A stretch of 64,000 nucleotides of DNA, from the NCBI GenBank assembly GCA_003161615.1, contig PMOB01000006.1, forward strand, positions 124,001 to 188,000, read 5' to 3'. Both the position numbers and the translations under genes were made by a program. Position 1 is the stretch's first letter; every line of letters starts with the position of its first letter. This DNA is from Actinomycetota bacterium (lineage in GTDB: Bacteria; Actinomycetota; Thermoleophilia; Gaiellales; Gaiellaceae). Of this stretch, positions 16,923 to 24,555 are shown one piece after another. Below the pieces are notes generated by a model. It saw only the letters and a list, made by a program, of their open reading frames with translations, had not been told where the DNA came from and made no database searches.

Positions 16923-17441
16923 TCAGCGGGTGGCTTTCCAGGTGGCGGTGCCGGAGTTCGCCATCCCGGAGAACTGGCAGCCGAGGCCCGTGATGAAGAC
17001 GGAGAACACCGCCGTGCCATGCGCCTTCCGTGCGGTGGTGAACACGCCGTTGAACGTGGCGCTGCCGGCGCCCGACCACCCAGTGGGACTCGGCGTGTAG
17101 AACTTGCCGTTCTTGATCGCCGACGGCTTCGCCGCCGCGCTGCCGCCGGCGCCCGAGCAGCTCCCCGACGGCGGCTTGATGGGGCCGCTGTATTCGTAGG
17201 AGAAGCTGAAGCGCAGCTGCTTGTGGTTGGCAGATACGGTGATGGAGACGCGACTCACGGTGAAGCTGCCGCTACCTCCGGTGCCCGAGCCGCCCTTGAG
17301 AATCTTCACCTTCCAGACGCCCGCCTTCGGCACGACCTTGCCCGACGAGGCGGTGGGAACGGCGCCGGACAGCCCGATCGCAGCTGTCGCCAGCGCGGTG
17401 ACAACCGCGACTCCCAGCCGACCGGCGCCTGAAGCGTTCAT
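16923..17441 (-). CDS. Secreted protein of unknown function
   Basis: ATG 17441 gives a signal peptide (LGVAVVTALATAAIGLSGAVPTAS) and a 172-residue product; the frame stays open upstream but those codons overlap the divergent peptidase. The mature part is Ser/Gly/Thr rich with beta-strand patterns (SFTVSRVSITV, LRFSFSYEYSG, FNGVFTTARKAHGTAVFSV) and two Cys, suggesting a small beta-sandwich outside the cell. No family recognised. Starts 13 bp from the divergent M23 gene. Confidence 0.6.
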   Translation of the reverse strand: MNASGAGRLGVAVVTALATAAIGLSGAVPTASSGKVVPKAGVWKVKILKGGSGTGGSGSFTVSRVSITVSANHKQLRFSFSYEYSGPIKPPSGSCSGAGGSAAAKPSAIKNGKFYTPSPTGWSGAGSATFNGVFTTARKAHGTAVFSVFITGLGCQFSGMANSGTATWKATR

Positions 17442-17454
17442 CCCGCTCAGGTCT

Positions 17455-18468
17455 ATGCCGCCGAGCGCGCGGTCGCATCGGGGCAATCGCGGATGGTGTA
17501 CGGCGGGACTTTGCCTCGCGTTCCTGCTCGTCCTCGCACCACCGGCAGGAGCTGCCCGCACGCACTCGCTCGCCTACCACTGGCCAGTCAAGCCGTTCGA
17601 CCGCGAACATCCAATCCGGGCGCTGTTCGGTGACCCGCGCACCCTCGCCACCGATCAGCCGTTCGGCCGGACCGGCTCGGGCGACGGCGGCGTCTACTCC
17701 TTCCACAACGGCGTCGACATCGTCGCCGACCCGGGGACGCCGGTCTATCCGGTCGTCTCCGGCCGCGTCGTGCTCGCCGGCAGGGACGAGATCGTCGTCC
17801 GCACGCCCGACGGGCGCCGCTTCCAGTACTGGCATCTGCACCGCAGCGTCCGTCGCGGCCGGCGGGTCGTCGTAGACCGGACCGTGCTCGGTGTGGTCCA
17901 GTCACCGCAGGACCACGTCCATCTGGGCGAGATCGACTCGGGGATTGCGCAGAACCCGCTCGCCCCCGGCCATCTAGGTCCCTACCACGACCACACGGCT
18001 CCGGAAGCGACCGGCCTGTACATCGAGAACGGCGCCGGGCCCGTCCCGATGGCGACGAGTCTGCTCCGAGCCCATGAGCGGCTGGCGGTCGCCGCGGTCG
18101 ACGAGCCGGATCTGTTCTTCCCCGGCGCCTACTCGAACCTGCCCGTGTCGCCGGCCCTCGTCGAGTGGCGGCTGCTCCATGCCGGGGCGTGGACTCCCTG
18201 GCACACGAGCGCCGACTTCCGGAAAACCGAGCCGCCGGCGTGGCACTTCTGGCAGGTCTACGCCCCCGGCACGTACCAGAACTCGCCGGTCTTCGACCAC
18301 CAGCTTTACCCCGGCACGCCCGGCCAGTATCTCTTCCGGATCGACCTCGGCGCCGGTCGTCTCAGCCCGGGCAGCTACACGCTCGAGGTCCGGGTCGCCG
18401 ACATTCGCGGGAACAGCTCGACCAGTTCTTGGCCGCTGCGGATCGCCGGCCGAGCCGTTCCGCGTTAG
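17455..18468 (+). CDS. Secreted M23-type (LytM) metallopeptidase-like protein
   Basis: 337 residues with a signal peptide ending near PPAGAA. The M23 core has the zinc ligands His and Asp in FHNGVDIVADPGTPV and His-x-His in DHVHLGEID, with QYWHLHRS between them. Such enzymes cut peptide cross-links in the cell wall. The C-terminal ~120 residues look like an Ig-type beta domain (YLFRIDLGAGRLSPGSYTLEVRVAD). ATG 17455 chosen because it gives the signal peptide. Confidence 0.8.
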   Translation: MPPSARSHRGNRGWCTAGLCLAFLLVLAPPAGAARTHSLAYHWPVKPFDREHPIRALFGDPRTLATDQPFGRTGSGDGGVYSFHNGVDIVADPGTPVYPVVSGRVVLAGRDEIVVRTPDGRRFQYWHLHRSVRRGRRVVVDRTVLGVVQSPQDHVHLGEIDSGIAQNPLAPGHLGPYHDHTAPEATGLYIENGAGPVPMATSLLRAHERLAVAAVDEPDLFFPGAYSNLPVSPALVEWRLLHAGAWTPWHTSADFRKTEPPAWHFWQVYAPGTYQNSPVFDHQLYPGTPGQYLFRIDLGAGRLSPGSYTLEVRVADIRGNSSTSSWPLRIAGRAVPR

Positions 18469-18526
18469 AGCGGCATTGGACCGGTGCGGCTACTTTCGCT
18501 GTGCTGTCTTCGAGGAGGCGACACGG

Positions 18527-19648
18527 ATGAAACGGCTTTCTCCCATTGCTCTGATCCTGGCCATCGGCGGAACGGGGCTCGCGCTGGCCGGGAGCGCCTC
18601 CGGCACCACGCCGAAGGGCGCCTCCGTCCGGCATGTCGGGCAGCCGATCGAGGCGGTCGCCATCGACGGTGCGCGCATCGCCTATGACGCCGGCGCGAAG
18701 TACGTGATCCGCCACGGCGTCATCAACAAGGTGCTCGTCTGGGACGTCGCCACCGGCACGACGACGAAGGTGAGCGGCAACAAGACCGCCGGAGTCGACG
18801 ACTCGAGCACCGGCGCCGGCGTCTTCGCCCTCGCGATCGCCCGCACACGTGTCGCGTGGATGACGAACCAGGGCGGCAACCTCGAGGGCGACGACGCTCT
18901 TCTCACCTCGTCCGTCACGAGCCCGAAGGAGAAGCAGGTGGCGACGGCGCAGCGCTCCGGCGAGAACTGCCCCGGCCGCGAGCCGAACAACTGCGCGGGC
19001 AACTGGCTCGGCGGGCTCGTCGGGGCCGGCAGCATCCTCGCGGCGAACCGCTGGACGACGGACGCCACGGGGGCGATCACGACCGGTGGGCTGTACCTGC
19101 TCAACGGGACGAAGCTGAAGCAGATCGTGCCGGGGGTCGATTCGGTCGAGGCAGCCGCGGCGGACGGCGGACGGCTGGCCGTGCTCCGCTCCACCGGGTC
19201 GATCGAAATCGTCTCGCCCACCGGGAAGGGACTGGTGAGCGTGGCGCCGGCGCCGCGCGTAAAGGAGATCGCGCTCAGCGGCAACAACCTCGTCGTCCTG
19301 AAGCTCGGGGGGAAGCTCACGCTGTACAACGCGACGACTGGTGCCCCGAAGAAGTCGCTGACCGTTCACGGCAATGTGTCGAAGGCGGGGAACCTCGGCG
19401 TCGCCGGGAACATCGCCGTCTACACGACCGGCTGCGGCCCGTACGCCGCCTGTCCGGTCGGCTCCATCCGCGTCGTCAACCTGACGACGGGCAAGGACGC
19501 GTGGCTCGCCACGCTCAGCGGCGGAGTCAACTTCGCCAAGATCGACTCCGTCGGGCTCGCGTACGCCGGCAACGGCTGGCACTCCACATACGGCAAGGGA
19601 ACGCTCGTCTTCGTCCCCTTCAACCGGGTGGCGGCAGCCGTTTCGTGA
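18527..19648 (+). CDS. Secreted beta-propeller-like protein
   Basis: 373 residues; signal peptide (SPIALILAIGGTGLALAGSASG) then repeated short strands with the pattern of propeller blades (GARIAYDAG, VLVWDVATG, GLYLLNGTKL, GRLAVLRSTGSIEIVS, NNLVVLKLGGKLTLYNATTG, GSIRVVNLTTG). Paired Cys (ENCPGREPNNC, TGCGPYAAC) fit an extracellular location. Function unknown. A GAGGAGG ribosome site lies 9 nt before ATG 18527, one of few clear Shine-Dalgarno starts here. Confidence 0.7.
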   Translation: MKRLSPIALILAIGGTGLALAGSASGTTPKGASVRHVGQPIEAVAIDGARIAYDAGAKYVIRHGVINKVLVWDVATGTTTKVSGNKTAGVDDSSTGAGVFALAIARTRVAWMTNQGGNLEGDDALLTSSVTSPKEKQVATAQRSGENCPGREPNNCAGNWLGGLVGAGSILAANRWTTDATGAITTGGLYLLNGTKLKQIVPGVDSVEAAAADGGRLAVLRSTGSIEIVSPTGKGLVSVAPAPRVKEIALSGNNLVVLKLGGKLTLYNATTGAPKKSLTVHGNVSKAGNLGVAGNIAVYTTGCGPYAACPVGSIRVVNLTTGKDAWLATLSGGVNFAKIDSVGLAYAGNGWHSTYGKGTLVFVPFNRVAAAVS

Positions 19649-19649
19649 G

Positions 19650-19655
19650 TAACCT
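19650..19655 (+). promoter_or_regulatory. Predicted -10 for the DUF2277 gene
   Basis: TAACCT, 7 nt before ATG 19663, beginning just after the upstream stop. Confidence 0.5.
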
Positions 19656-19662
19656 CCGGCCC

Positions 19663-19944
19663 ATGTGCCGGAACATCAAAACGCTCTACAACTTCGAGCC
19701 GCCCACGTCCGAGGACGAGGTTCGCGCGGCCGCGCTGCAGTACGTCCGCAAGATCAGCGGCTTCGCAAAGCCGTCCAAGGCGAACGAAGCTGCGTTCGAG
19801 CAGGCCGTGGAGGAGGTCGCCGCTTCGTCGATGGCGCTCCTCTCCTCCCTCGTTACGTCGGCTCTACCTCGGGACCGCGAGGTCGAGGCGGAACGGGCGC
19901 GCGAGCGAGCGCGGAAGCGCTTCCCCGCCACGGCCACGTCGTAG
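19663..19944 (+). CDS. DUF2277 family protein
   Basis: 93 residues beginning with the family hallmark MCRNIKTLYNFEPP and containing VRKISGFAKPSKANEAAFEQAV, which is almost invariant in this actinobacterial family. All-helical, cytoplasmic, function unknown. The C-terminal tail (EAERARERARKRFPATATS) is charged. Full length for the family. Confidence 0.9.
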   Translation: MCRNIKTLYNFEPPTSEDEVRAAALQYVRKISGFAKPSKANEAAFEQAVEEVAASSMALLSSLVTSALPRDREVEAERARERARKRFPATATS

Positions 19945-20129
19945 CGCGCCAAGTCAGCCGCCGCCGCGGACGCGGTTCAGACGCCATGGCCTCTGCGTCA
20001 CGCAGCTGGTTCCACAGCTCCTGCGTTCTGAGCGCCACCGAGACACGCTCGGCGTAATCGATCGCTCAGCTGTGGTAGGTCGCGATGGAGAGGCGCGGCA
20101 TGCCCTCAGGGTACGCGCGCCCACCGGAC
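19945..20129 (+). other. Gap of 185 bp with a possible minus-strand gene remnant
   Basis: No intact gene. On the minus strand a stretch near 19950-20060 reads as coding-like helical sequence (RVSVALRTQELWNQLRDAEAM) but lacks its own start and an upstream stop interrupts it, so I read it as a decayed small gene. Confidence 0.25.
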
Positions 20130-20300
20130 CTACGGGCGCTTTTCGTCTCCGGCGTAGTCGATCAGAGTGCCAGTCGGCGTTGCGCCTTTAGCCCCCGTCG
20201 ACGTTCTCCAGGCGGCTATCTCCTGTGCCTCGGCGTACTCCTCCAGCTGCCGCTGCCGCCGCTTTGCCAACCACGCCTTGATGCTCGTCACGATCGACAT
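20130..20300 (-). CDS. Small hypothetical protein (56-62 residues)
   Basis: ATG 20300 gives SIVTSIKAWLAKRRQRQLEEY..., an amphipathic, Arg/Gln-rich helix followed by a loop; an in-frame ATG at 20318 would add six residues. No domain recognised. Composition is lower GC than the core genes. Kept because it is open, starts sensibly and overlaps nothing else. Confidence 0.4.
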   Translation of the reverse strand: MSIVTSIKAWLAKRRQRQLEEYAEAQEIAAWRTSTGAKGATPTGTLIDYAGDEKRP

Positions 20301-20387
20301 ATCGAGAGTCTGCCTCATGCTACGAACGAGTTGCGCGACGCTGAACTCGCCGCTCTAGAGAACCCGCAGAAACCGGCATTCTCCTGC

Positions 20388-20393
20388 TATAAC
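20388..20393 (+). promoter_or_regulatory. Predicted -10 for the DeoR-type regulator
   Basis: TATAAC, 7 nt before GTG 20401 (10 nt before ATG 20404). Confidence 0.45.
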
Positions 20394-20400
20394 CGGCAGG

Positions 20401-21150
20401 GTGATGTTGGCGGCCGAGCGTAGAGACGAGATCCTCGCGAGGCTGGGTCGTGATGGTCGGGTTGTGGTGGCTGAGCTGGTTGTGGGTCTGAGCGTTTCCG
20501 AGGACACCATCCGTCGCGACCTGCAGGAGCTTGGTGAGATGGGGCTTCTCCAGCGGGTGCATGGTGGTGCTCTTCCGTCGCCGCCGGCGCTTCCTTTTGA
20601 GCGCCGCTTGGAGATCGGTCAGCAGGAAAAGCGGGCGTTGGCGATTGCGGCGTTGCCGCTCGTTGAGTCGGCTCGGACGCTCGTCCTCGATGGCGGTACG
20701 ACGGCGGTTGAGCTGGCAAGCCGTCTTCCGTCGAGCTGGGAGGGAACGGTCGTCACGAACGCACCGCCTGTAGCCGCGGCCTTGGCCGGCCATCCGGGGG
20801 CTGGGGTCGTCGTCGTTGGCGGCAGGTTGCTGAAAGCTGAGCAGGTGACGGTTGGCCCGGTCGCTGTTGACGCGTTTCGCGCAGTGCATGCCGACGTCTG
20901 CGTGCTCGGCGTCTGCGCCCTCGATCCCTTGGTTGGTGCTACCGCCGTGGACGGCGAGGAGGCACATGTGAAGCGGGCGATGGTCGGCTGCTCGCGGAAG
21001 GTCGTCGTGCTCGCGACGAGGGACAAGCTGCACACCTCGTACCCGTGGGTGGTCGCCGGCCTTGAAGAGATCGACGATCTAGTCACCGACGGCCCCAAAG
21101 ATCTGACGAACGCGTTCGCGGTGGCCGGCGTGAATGTGGTGGCGGTATGA
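20401..21150 (+). CDS. DeoR-family transcriptional regulator
   Basis: 249 residues: N-terminal winged helix (RRDEILARLGRDGRVVVAELV, recognition helix SEDTIRRDLQELGEMGLLQRVHGGAL) and a C-terminal sugar-phosphate sensor (DGGTTAVELASRLP, VVVVGGRLLKAEQVTVG). The family represses carbohydrate operons and is released by phosphorylated sugars. Its TGA overlaps the MFS gene start (ATGA), so it probably controls that transporter. Third positions here use unusually many T and G for this genome, suggesting horizontal transfer. GTG 20401 or ATG 20404 are both possible starts. Confidence 0.93.
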   Translation: MMLAAERRDEILARLGRDGRVVVAELVVGLSVSEDTIRRDLQELGEMGLLQRVHGGALPSPPALPFERRLEIGQQEKRALAIAALPLVESARTLVLDGGTTAVELASRLPSSWEGTVVTNAPPVAAALAGHPGAGVVVVGGRLLKAEQVTVGPVAVDAFRAVHADVCVLGVCALDPLVGATAVDGEEAHVKRAMVGCSRKVVVLATRDKLHTSYPWVVAGLEEIDDLVTDGPKDLTNAFAVAGVNVVAV

Positions 21151-22307
21151 GTCCGCGGCTCTCCACGTTTCTCGTCTTTGGCGTCAACGGGGCGATGATC
21201 GGGACCTGGGTCGCGCACATTCCGTGGCTGCAGGACCATCTCGGCGTCTCGAAAGCGACACTCGGCCTTTGCCTGCTCTGTATGGCAGCCGGGGCTCTCG
21301 TTTCGATGCCGGTGACGGGCCACTTCCTCGACCGGCTCCCGAGCGCGTCGCTCACGCGATGGACGACCCTCGTGTTCTGCCTGATGCTGCCGCTGCCGTT
21401 GCTCGCAAACGGCCCGTACATGCTCGCGGCGATCCTCTTTGTGTTTGGAGCGAGCACGGGCGCGATGGACGTCTCGATGAACGCTCACGGCGTCGCGATC
21501 CAGGAGCGGCTCGCTCGGCCCGTGATGTCGTCGTTTCACGGAGGCTGGAGCGTCGGCGGCTTCATCGCCGCCGGATTGGTCGCCCTCGCAGCGGCGGCCG
21601 GCCTCGACCCGCGCATCGAGAGTGTGATCGTCGGCGTCGCGTTGTGGTTGTTGAGCCTTTGGATCACCCGACGGCTCGGTGCGTCGTCCACGCACACGGA
21701 GGGCCACGGCCTTGCACTCCCGACCAAGCCCGTGCTCCTAATCGGCGGCCTCTGCTTCCTGGTCATGCTCGCCGAGGGCGCCATCGGCGACTGGAGCGGG
21801 ATCTACCTCAAGCACAGCACCGGTGCGAGTGCCGCCACGGCCGCGCTTGCCTTCACTGGTTTCTCGCTTGGCATGGCGACCGCCCGCCTGGGCGGCGACT
21901 TCATCAACGCGAAGCTTGGCGCCGGAAGGCTCGTTCGGGCCGGAACGGCGCTCGTCGCGCTCGCACTCGCGGGCGTGCTCCTGATCGGCCAGACCGGTCC
22001 CGCGATCATCGGCTTCGTCCTCTGCGGCCTCGGAATCGCCAACGGGACACCTCTCCTCTTCAGCGCCGCAGGACGAATCGATCCGCCCGGCCCCTCACTC
22101 GCAGCGGCCTTCACACTGGGCTATACGGGGTTCATCGTCGGCCCGCCCCTAATCGGCGTCCTCTCCGACCAAATCGGGCTACCACGCACGCTAGTCCTGC
22201 TCGTGATCGCCCTTGGCGCGGTCACCGTGCTCGGAGGGAGGGCCCTGACCGGACAGAACGACCAATCAGACCGCGCCAAGCCCACCGTCGTCGAGCTCAC
22301 AACCTGA
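21147..22307 (+). CDS. MFS transporter (YbjJ-like)
   Basis: 386 residues, twelve predicted helices, opening with FLVFGVNGAMIGTWVAHIPWLQDHLG, which matches the YbjJ-like branch of sugar/fucose-type MFS carriers; GAMDVSMNAHGVAIQ and GDWSGIYL are also typical of that branch. Substrate unknown; the overlapping DeoR gene hints at a sugar or derivative. The first of three copies of a dispersed repeat begins 33 bp after its stop. Confidence 0.88.
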   Translation: MSPRLSTFLVFGVNGAMIGTWVAHIPWLQDHLGVSKATLGLCLLCMAAGALVSMPVTGHFLDRLPSASLTRWTTLVFCLMLPLPLLANGPYMLAAILFVFGASTGAMDVSMNAHGVAIQERLARPVMSSFHGGWSVGGFIAAGLVALAAAAGLDPRIESVIVGVALWLLSLWITRRLGASSTHTEGHGLALPTKPVLLIGGLCFLVMLAEGAIGDWSGIYLKHSTGASAATAALAFTGFSLGMATARLGGDFINAKLGAGRLVRAGTALVALALAGVLLIGQTGPAIIGFVLCGLGIANGTPLLFSAAGRIDPPGPSLAAAFTLGYTGFIVGPPLIGVLSDQIGLPRTLVLLVIALGAVTVLGGRALTGQNDQSDRAKPTVVELTT

Positions 22308-22340
22308 GGTGAGCAGGCAGCTCTCTGCGCTCGTCGGCCG

Positions 22341-22372
22341 GGCCAGTGCTCGCGAATGTCCCCTGAGCCAGG
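22341..22372 (+). repeat. Dispersed repeat R, copy 1
   Basis: GGCCAGTGCTCGCGAATGTC followed by CCCTGAGCCAGG. Starts 33 bp after the MFS stop. Contains the ATG at 22356 that opens the next reading frame. See copies at 22612 and 23169. Confidence 0.75.
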
Positions 22373-22412
22373 CGATCTTGACTCCAGTGGCTCACGAGTA
22401 AAGGATCGGCTC

Positions 22413-22604
22413 GTGACCTATGGGCCCGCCACAATCTTGTTCTTCGTCGCGCTCTACTTCGTTCCGACGGTCGTTGGGGCGGTGCGGCGTGTGCCCAACA
22501 TCGGCTCTGTGATCGTGATCAACGTCTTCCTCGGGTGGACGTTCATCGGCTGGGTCGTAGCTCTCGCCATGGCCAGCAGGAGCGTTCCCGCACGGCAGAG
22601 CTGA
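22413..22604 (+). CDS. Superinfection immunity (Imm)-like small membrane protein
   Basis: Two hydrophobic helices separated by a basic loop (ILFFVALYFVPTVVGAVRR ... VIVINVFLGWTFIGWVVALAMA), the pattern of the T4 superinfection-immunity family, which is common in bacterial chromosomes with unknown roles. An ATG at 22356 lies inside repeat copy 1 and would add 19 polar residues; I prefer GTG 22413 just before the first helix. 63 residues from that start. Repeat copy 2 follows 8 bp after the stop. Confidence 0.7.
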   Translation: MTYGPATILFFVALYFVPTVVGAVRRVPNIGSVIVINVFLGWTFIGWVVALAMASRSVPARQS

Positions 22605-22611
22605 CTGGCCT

Positions 22612-22640
22612 GCGCCAGTGCTCGGGAATGTCCCCCGAGC
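22612..22640 (+). repeat. Dispersed repeat R, copy 2
   Basis: GCGCCAGTGCTCGGGAATGT followed by CCCCCGAGC. The core can fold as GCTCGGG / CCCGAGC. 8 bp after the stop of the Imm-like gene. Confidence 0.75.
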
Positions 22641-22683
22641 GTGCGGCCTGGCGCGCGTCGATGCGATGCGGGCGCTGCTGGAG

Positions 22684-22689
22684 TAGCGT
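22684..22689 (+). promoter_or_regulatory. Predicted -10 for the 22698 gene
   Basis: TAGCGT, 8 nt before ATG 22698. Confidence 0.4.
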
Positions 22690-22697
22690 CAAGAGCC

Positions 22698-23117
22698 ATG
22701 CTAGGGAGGGGACGATCGGCGCGAGCACTGCGATGGCCGGCGATCGGCCGCGCCGGCATCGTCATGCTGTTCATCGCTCTCCTGTACACCGCCGGCGGAG
22801 GAGGCGGGCCGAACTATCTGCCTCGTCCCACGATCGCCTGCCTCCGGGCCAACGGCTTCGCCGTTTCCTGGCTGCCTTCGCCGTACAGGCGGCCGGAGCA
22901 GCGTAAGCATTGGGTGACCAGATGGATCGGCCGCGACGGTCAGGGTCTGAGGGCCACCTTCGCCCCGAGTCCGGCACTGGCCCGCCGGCTGGCTCCGATC
23001 TCGCGCTACCCGTTCCAAACGCCCTGGACCTGGCGCAACGTCATCTTCTCGCACCACACCGCCACCGAGGACGGGCCGATCGTCAGCTGTCTAGGAGACC
23101 CGCCCCGCGGACGATGA
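22698..23117 (+). CDS. Hypothetical membrane-anchored protein
   Basis: 139 residues: basic N-terminus, one helix (AGIVMLFIALLYTAGGG), then an extracytoplasmic domain with two Cys (TIACLRANGF, IVSCLGDPP). No family recognised. ATG 22698 preferred over upstream codons because it begins the basic pre-membrane segment and has a -10 at proper spacing. Repeat copy 3 lies ~50 bp after the stop. Confidence 0.5.
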   Translation: MLGRGRSARALRWPAIGRAGIVMLFIALLYTAGGGGGPNYLPRPTIACLRANGFAVSWLPSPYRRPEQRKHWVTRWIGRDGQGLRATFAPSPALARRLAPISRYPFQTPWTWRNVIFSHHTATEDGPIVSCLGDPPRGR

Positions 23118-23168
23118 GCCAACCCGACGAGCGCTCGTACCGTTCCAACTCACAGAACGGTTCGCTTG

Positions 23169-23199
23169 GGCCAGTGCTCGGGAATGTCACCTGAACCAG
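23169..23199 (+). repeat. Dispersed repeat R, copy 3
   Basis: GGCCAGTGCTCGGGAATGTC followed by ACCTGAACCAG; same orientation as the others, in the gap between a plus-strand gene end and the end of a converging gene. Confidence 0.75.
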
Positions 23200-23215
23200 C
23201 GGGTGCGCGAAGCCG

Positions 23216-23869
23216 CTATTTCCAGAGTTGCGGTGGCTGGCCCGTGACGCGGATCGACTGAACGCGACCGCTTCGGCCCAGAGTGACGACCCAGCCAGCC
23301 TTGCTCAGCTTGCTGCTCGGGCTTAGCCGGAAGGTCTCGACGAACGCGACTTGCCGAACGTCATTGGATGGCTCGGCGACTGTCGAGCATGTACCCGCCA
23401 AACTCCTGCTGCTGGTCGGCGACTGGGTGCCGCCGCGCGGGATGGCGCAGCGGAGGTACAGGGCCGGGGTGTCGGGGAAGATTCGGAACCAGCGACTCGC
23501 GTGCAGTGCTCGTGCGATGGTGGAAACCTCGGACGCAGTGAGGCCCCAGTCGAGGCCGACCTTGTGGCTGGCCAGATCGACTCCAACTTCGAGGTAATGC
23601 GCGCCACAAGGCCCGGGAGCGCCGGGACCTGGGCGCGGACATCCGACCCGGAACGCATGGCGACTCTTCATCCGGATCATCGCCCAGCGCGCATGACCCG
23701 GACGGGCGCCCCAGATCCGAACGGTCTCAATGCGAGTGATTGTCGCGTGCGCGTTGCCGTAGTACTTGGCCTCCTTATGCGCGACGGACTGCAGCGAGAA
23801 TCCGCCCGCGTAGGCGGCGGCCGCGCCAGCGCAGAGAAGGAACGCGAAGACGGTCACGATGCGACGCAT
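23216..23869 (-). CDS. Secreted protein of unknown function
   Basis: ATG 23869 (two codons into the open frame) is favoured because TATAAC lies 8 nt upstream and it starts RRIVTVFAFLLCAGAAAAYAGG, a signal peptide. The 217-residue product has several Cys (RVGCPRPG, GPCGAHYL, LRCAIPRGG, GTCSTVAE), consistent with disulfides outside the cell. I recognise no domain. Confidence 0.55.
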   Translation of the reverse strand: MRRIVTVFAFLLCAGAAAAYAGGFSLQSVAHKEAKYYGNAHATITRIETVRIWGARPGHARWAMIRMKSRHAFRVGCPRPGPGAPGPCGAHYLEVGVDLASHKVGLDWGLTASEVSTIARALHASRWFRIFPDTPALYLRCAIPRGGTQSPTSSRSLAGTCSTVAEPSNDVRQVAFVETFRLSPSSKLSKAGWVVTLGRSGRVQSIRVTGQPPQLWK

Positions 23870-23877
23870 GCCCACCG

Positions 23878-23883
23878 GTTATA
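23878..23883 (-). promoter_or_regulatory. Predicted -10 for the 23869 gene
   Basis: TATAAC, 8 nt before ATG 23869. Confidence 0.4.
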
Positions 23884-23980
23884 CGTCACCCGACGCCGTG
23901 ATTGTCACTAGCCGCGAGACCGCCCGAGGTAGAACGCTCGTCTGGGCCAGTGGGTCTGCCGCCTGACGGCGCCTGCCCCG

Positions 23981-24499
23981 CTACTTCGCGGTGCCGGAGA
24001 GGATGAAGGCGACGAGGTCGTCGATCTGTGACGACTTGAGCTGCGTCCCGAACGTCTTGGGCATGAGCCCGTCTGTGTAGCCCTTCGCGATGTAGGCGCT
24101 CGGATCCGTGATCGACTGCTTGATGAACGCCGCGAGCGCCATGTTGCCGTCGGCCTTCGCGTCGGTCGCCGGCGCCGTGTCGAGATTCGGCCCGATCGTC
24201 CCGCTCGAGTTCGCCGGCGCGAACGTGTGACACGACGCGCAGCCGCTCGACGCGAACAGCGCCTTCCCCGCTGCGACGCTGGCGCCACCGCCCGAGGACG
24301 TGGTCGTCGGAGTCGTGGACGGAGTTGAGACCGTGCCGCCGACGTTGACAGTGACGGTCGCCGGCGGCTTCGTGCCGAGCGACGTGTAGTGCCCGACCGC
24401 CCAGCCGGCGAAGCCGGCCGGGAAAAGGAGCATGACGAACACGATCCAGATGAGGACCTCGCCCGTCGAGGTCCACGGATTGCGTTTCCGGCGCGCCAC
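23981..24499 (-). CDS. Membrane-anchored monoheme cytochrome c
   Basis: 172 residues from GTG 24499. One N-terminal membrane anchor ([22 protein letters not shown]), a Thr/Ser-rich linker, then a class I cytochrome c domain with heme motif CASCH and axial Met in GLMPKTFG. It transfers electrons at the outer face of the membrane, perhaps to an oxidase not encoded here. The frame is open 14 codons further upstream, but a -10 at 24508 supports the GTG. Confidence 0.9.
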   Translation of the reverse strand: MARRKRNPWTSTGEVLIWIVFVMLLFPAGFAGWAVGHYTSLGTKPPATVTVNVGGTVSTPSTTPTTTSSGGGASVAAGKALFASSGCASCHTFAPANSSGTIGPNLDTAPATDAKADGNMALAAFIKQSITDPSAYIAKGYTDGLMPKTFGTQLKSSQIDDLVAFILSGTAK

Positions 24500-24507
24500 G
24501 ATTCGTG

Positions 24508-24513
24508 AGGCTA
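24508..24513 (-). promoter_or_regulatory. Predicted -10 for the cytochrome c gene
   Basis: TAGCCT, 8 nt before GTG 24499; divergent from the YcaQ-like promoter 30 bp away. Confidence 0.45.
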
Positions 24514-24542
24514 TCCACTCGCGCCGAGCTGCGCTGCACAAC

Positions 24543-24548
24543 TAGATT
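24543..24548 (+). promoter_or_regulatory. Predicted -10 for the YcaQ-like gene
   Basis: TAGATT, 7 nt before GTG 24556. Confidence 0.5.
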
Positions 24549-24555
24549 CGGGACG

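Noticed and set aside
22356-22604. Superinfection-immunity similarity as evidence of phage origin
   Set aside because: This family is common in ordinary chromosomes; no other phage functions are present, so only the repeats suggest mobility.
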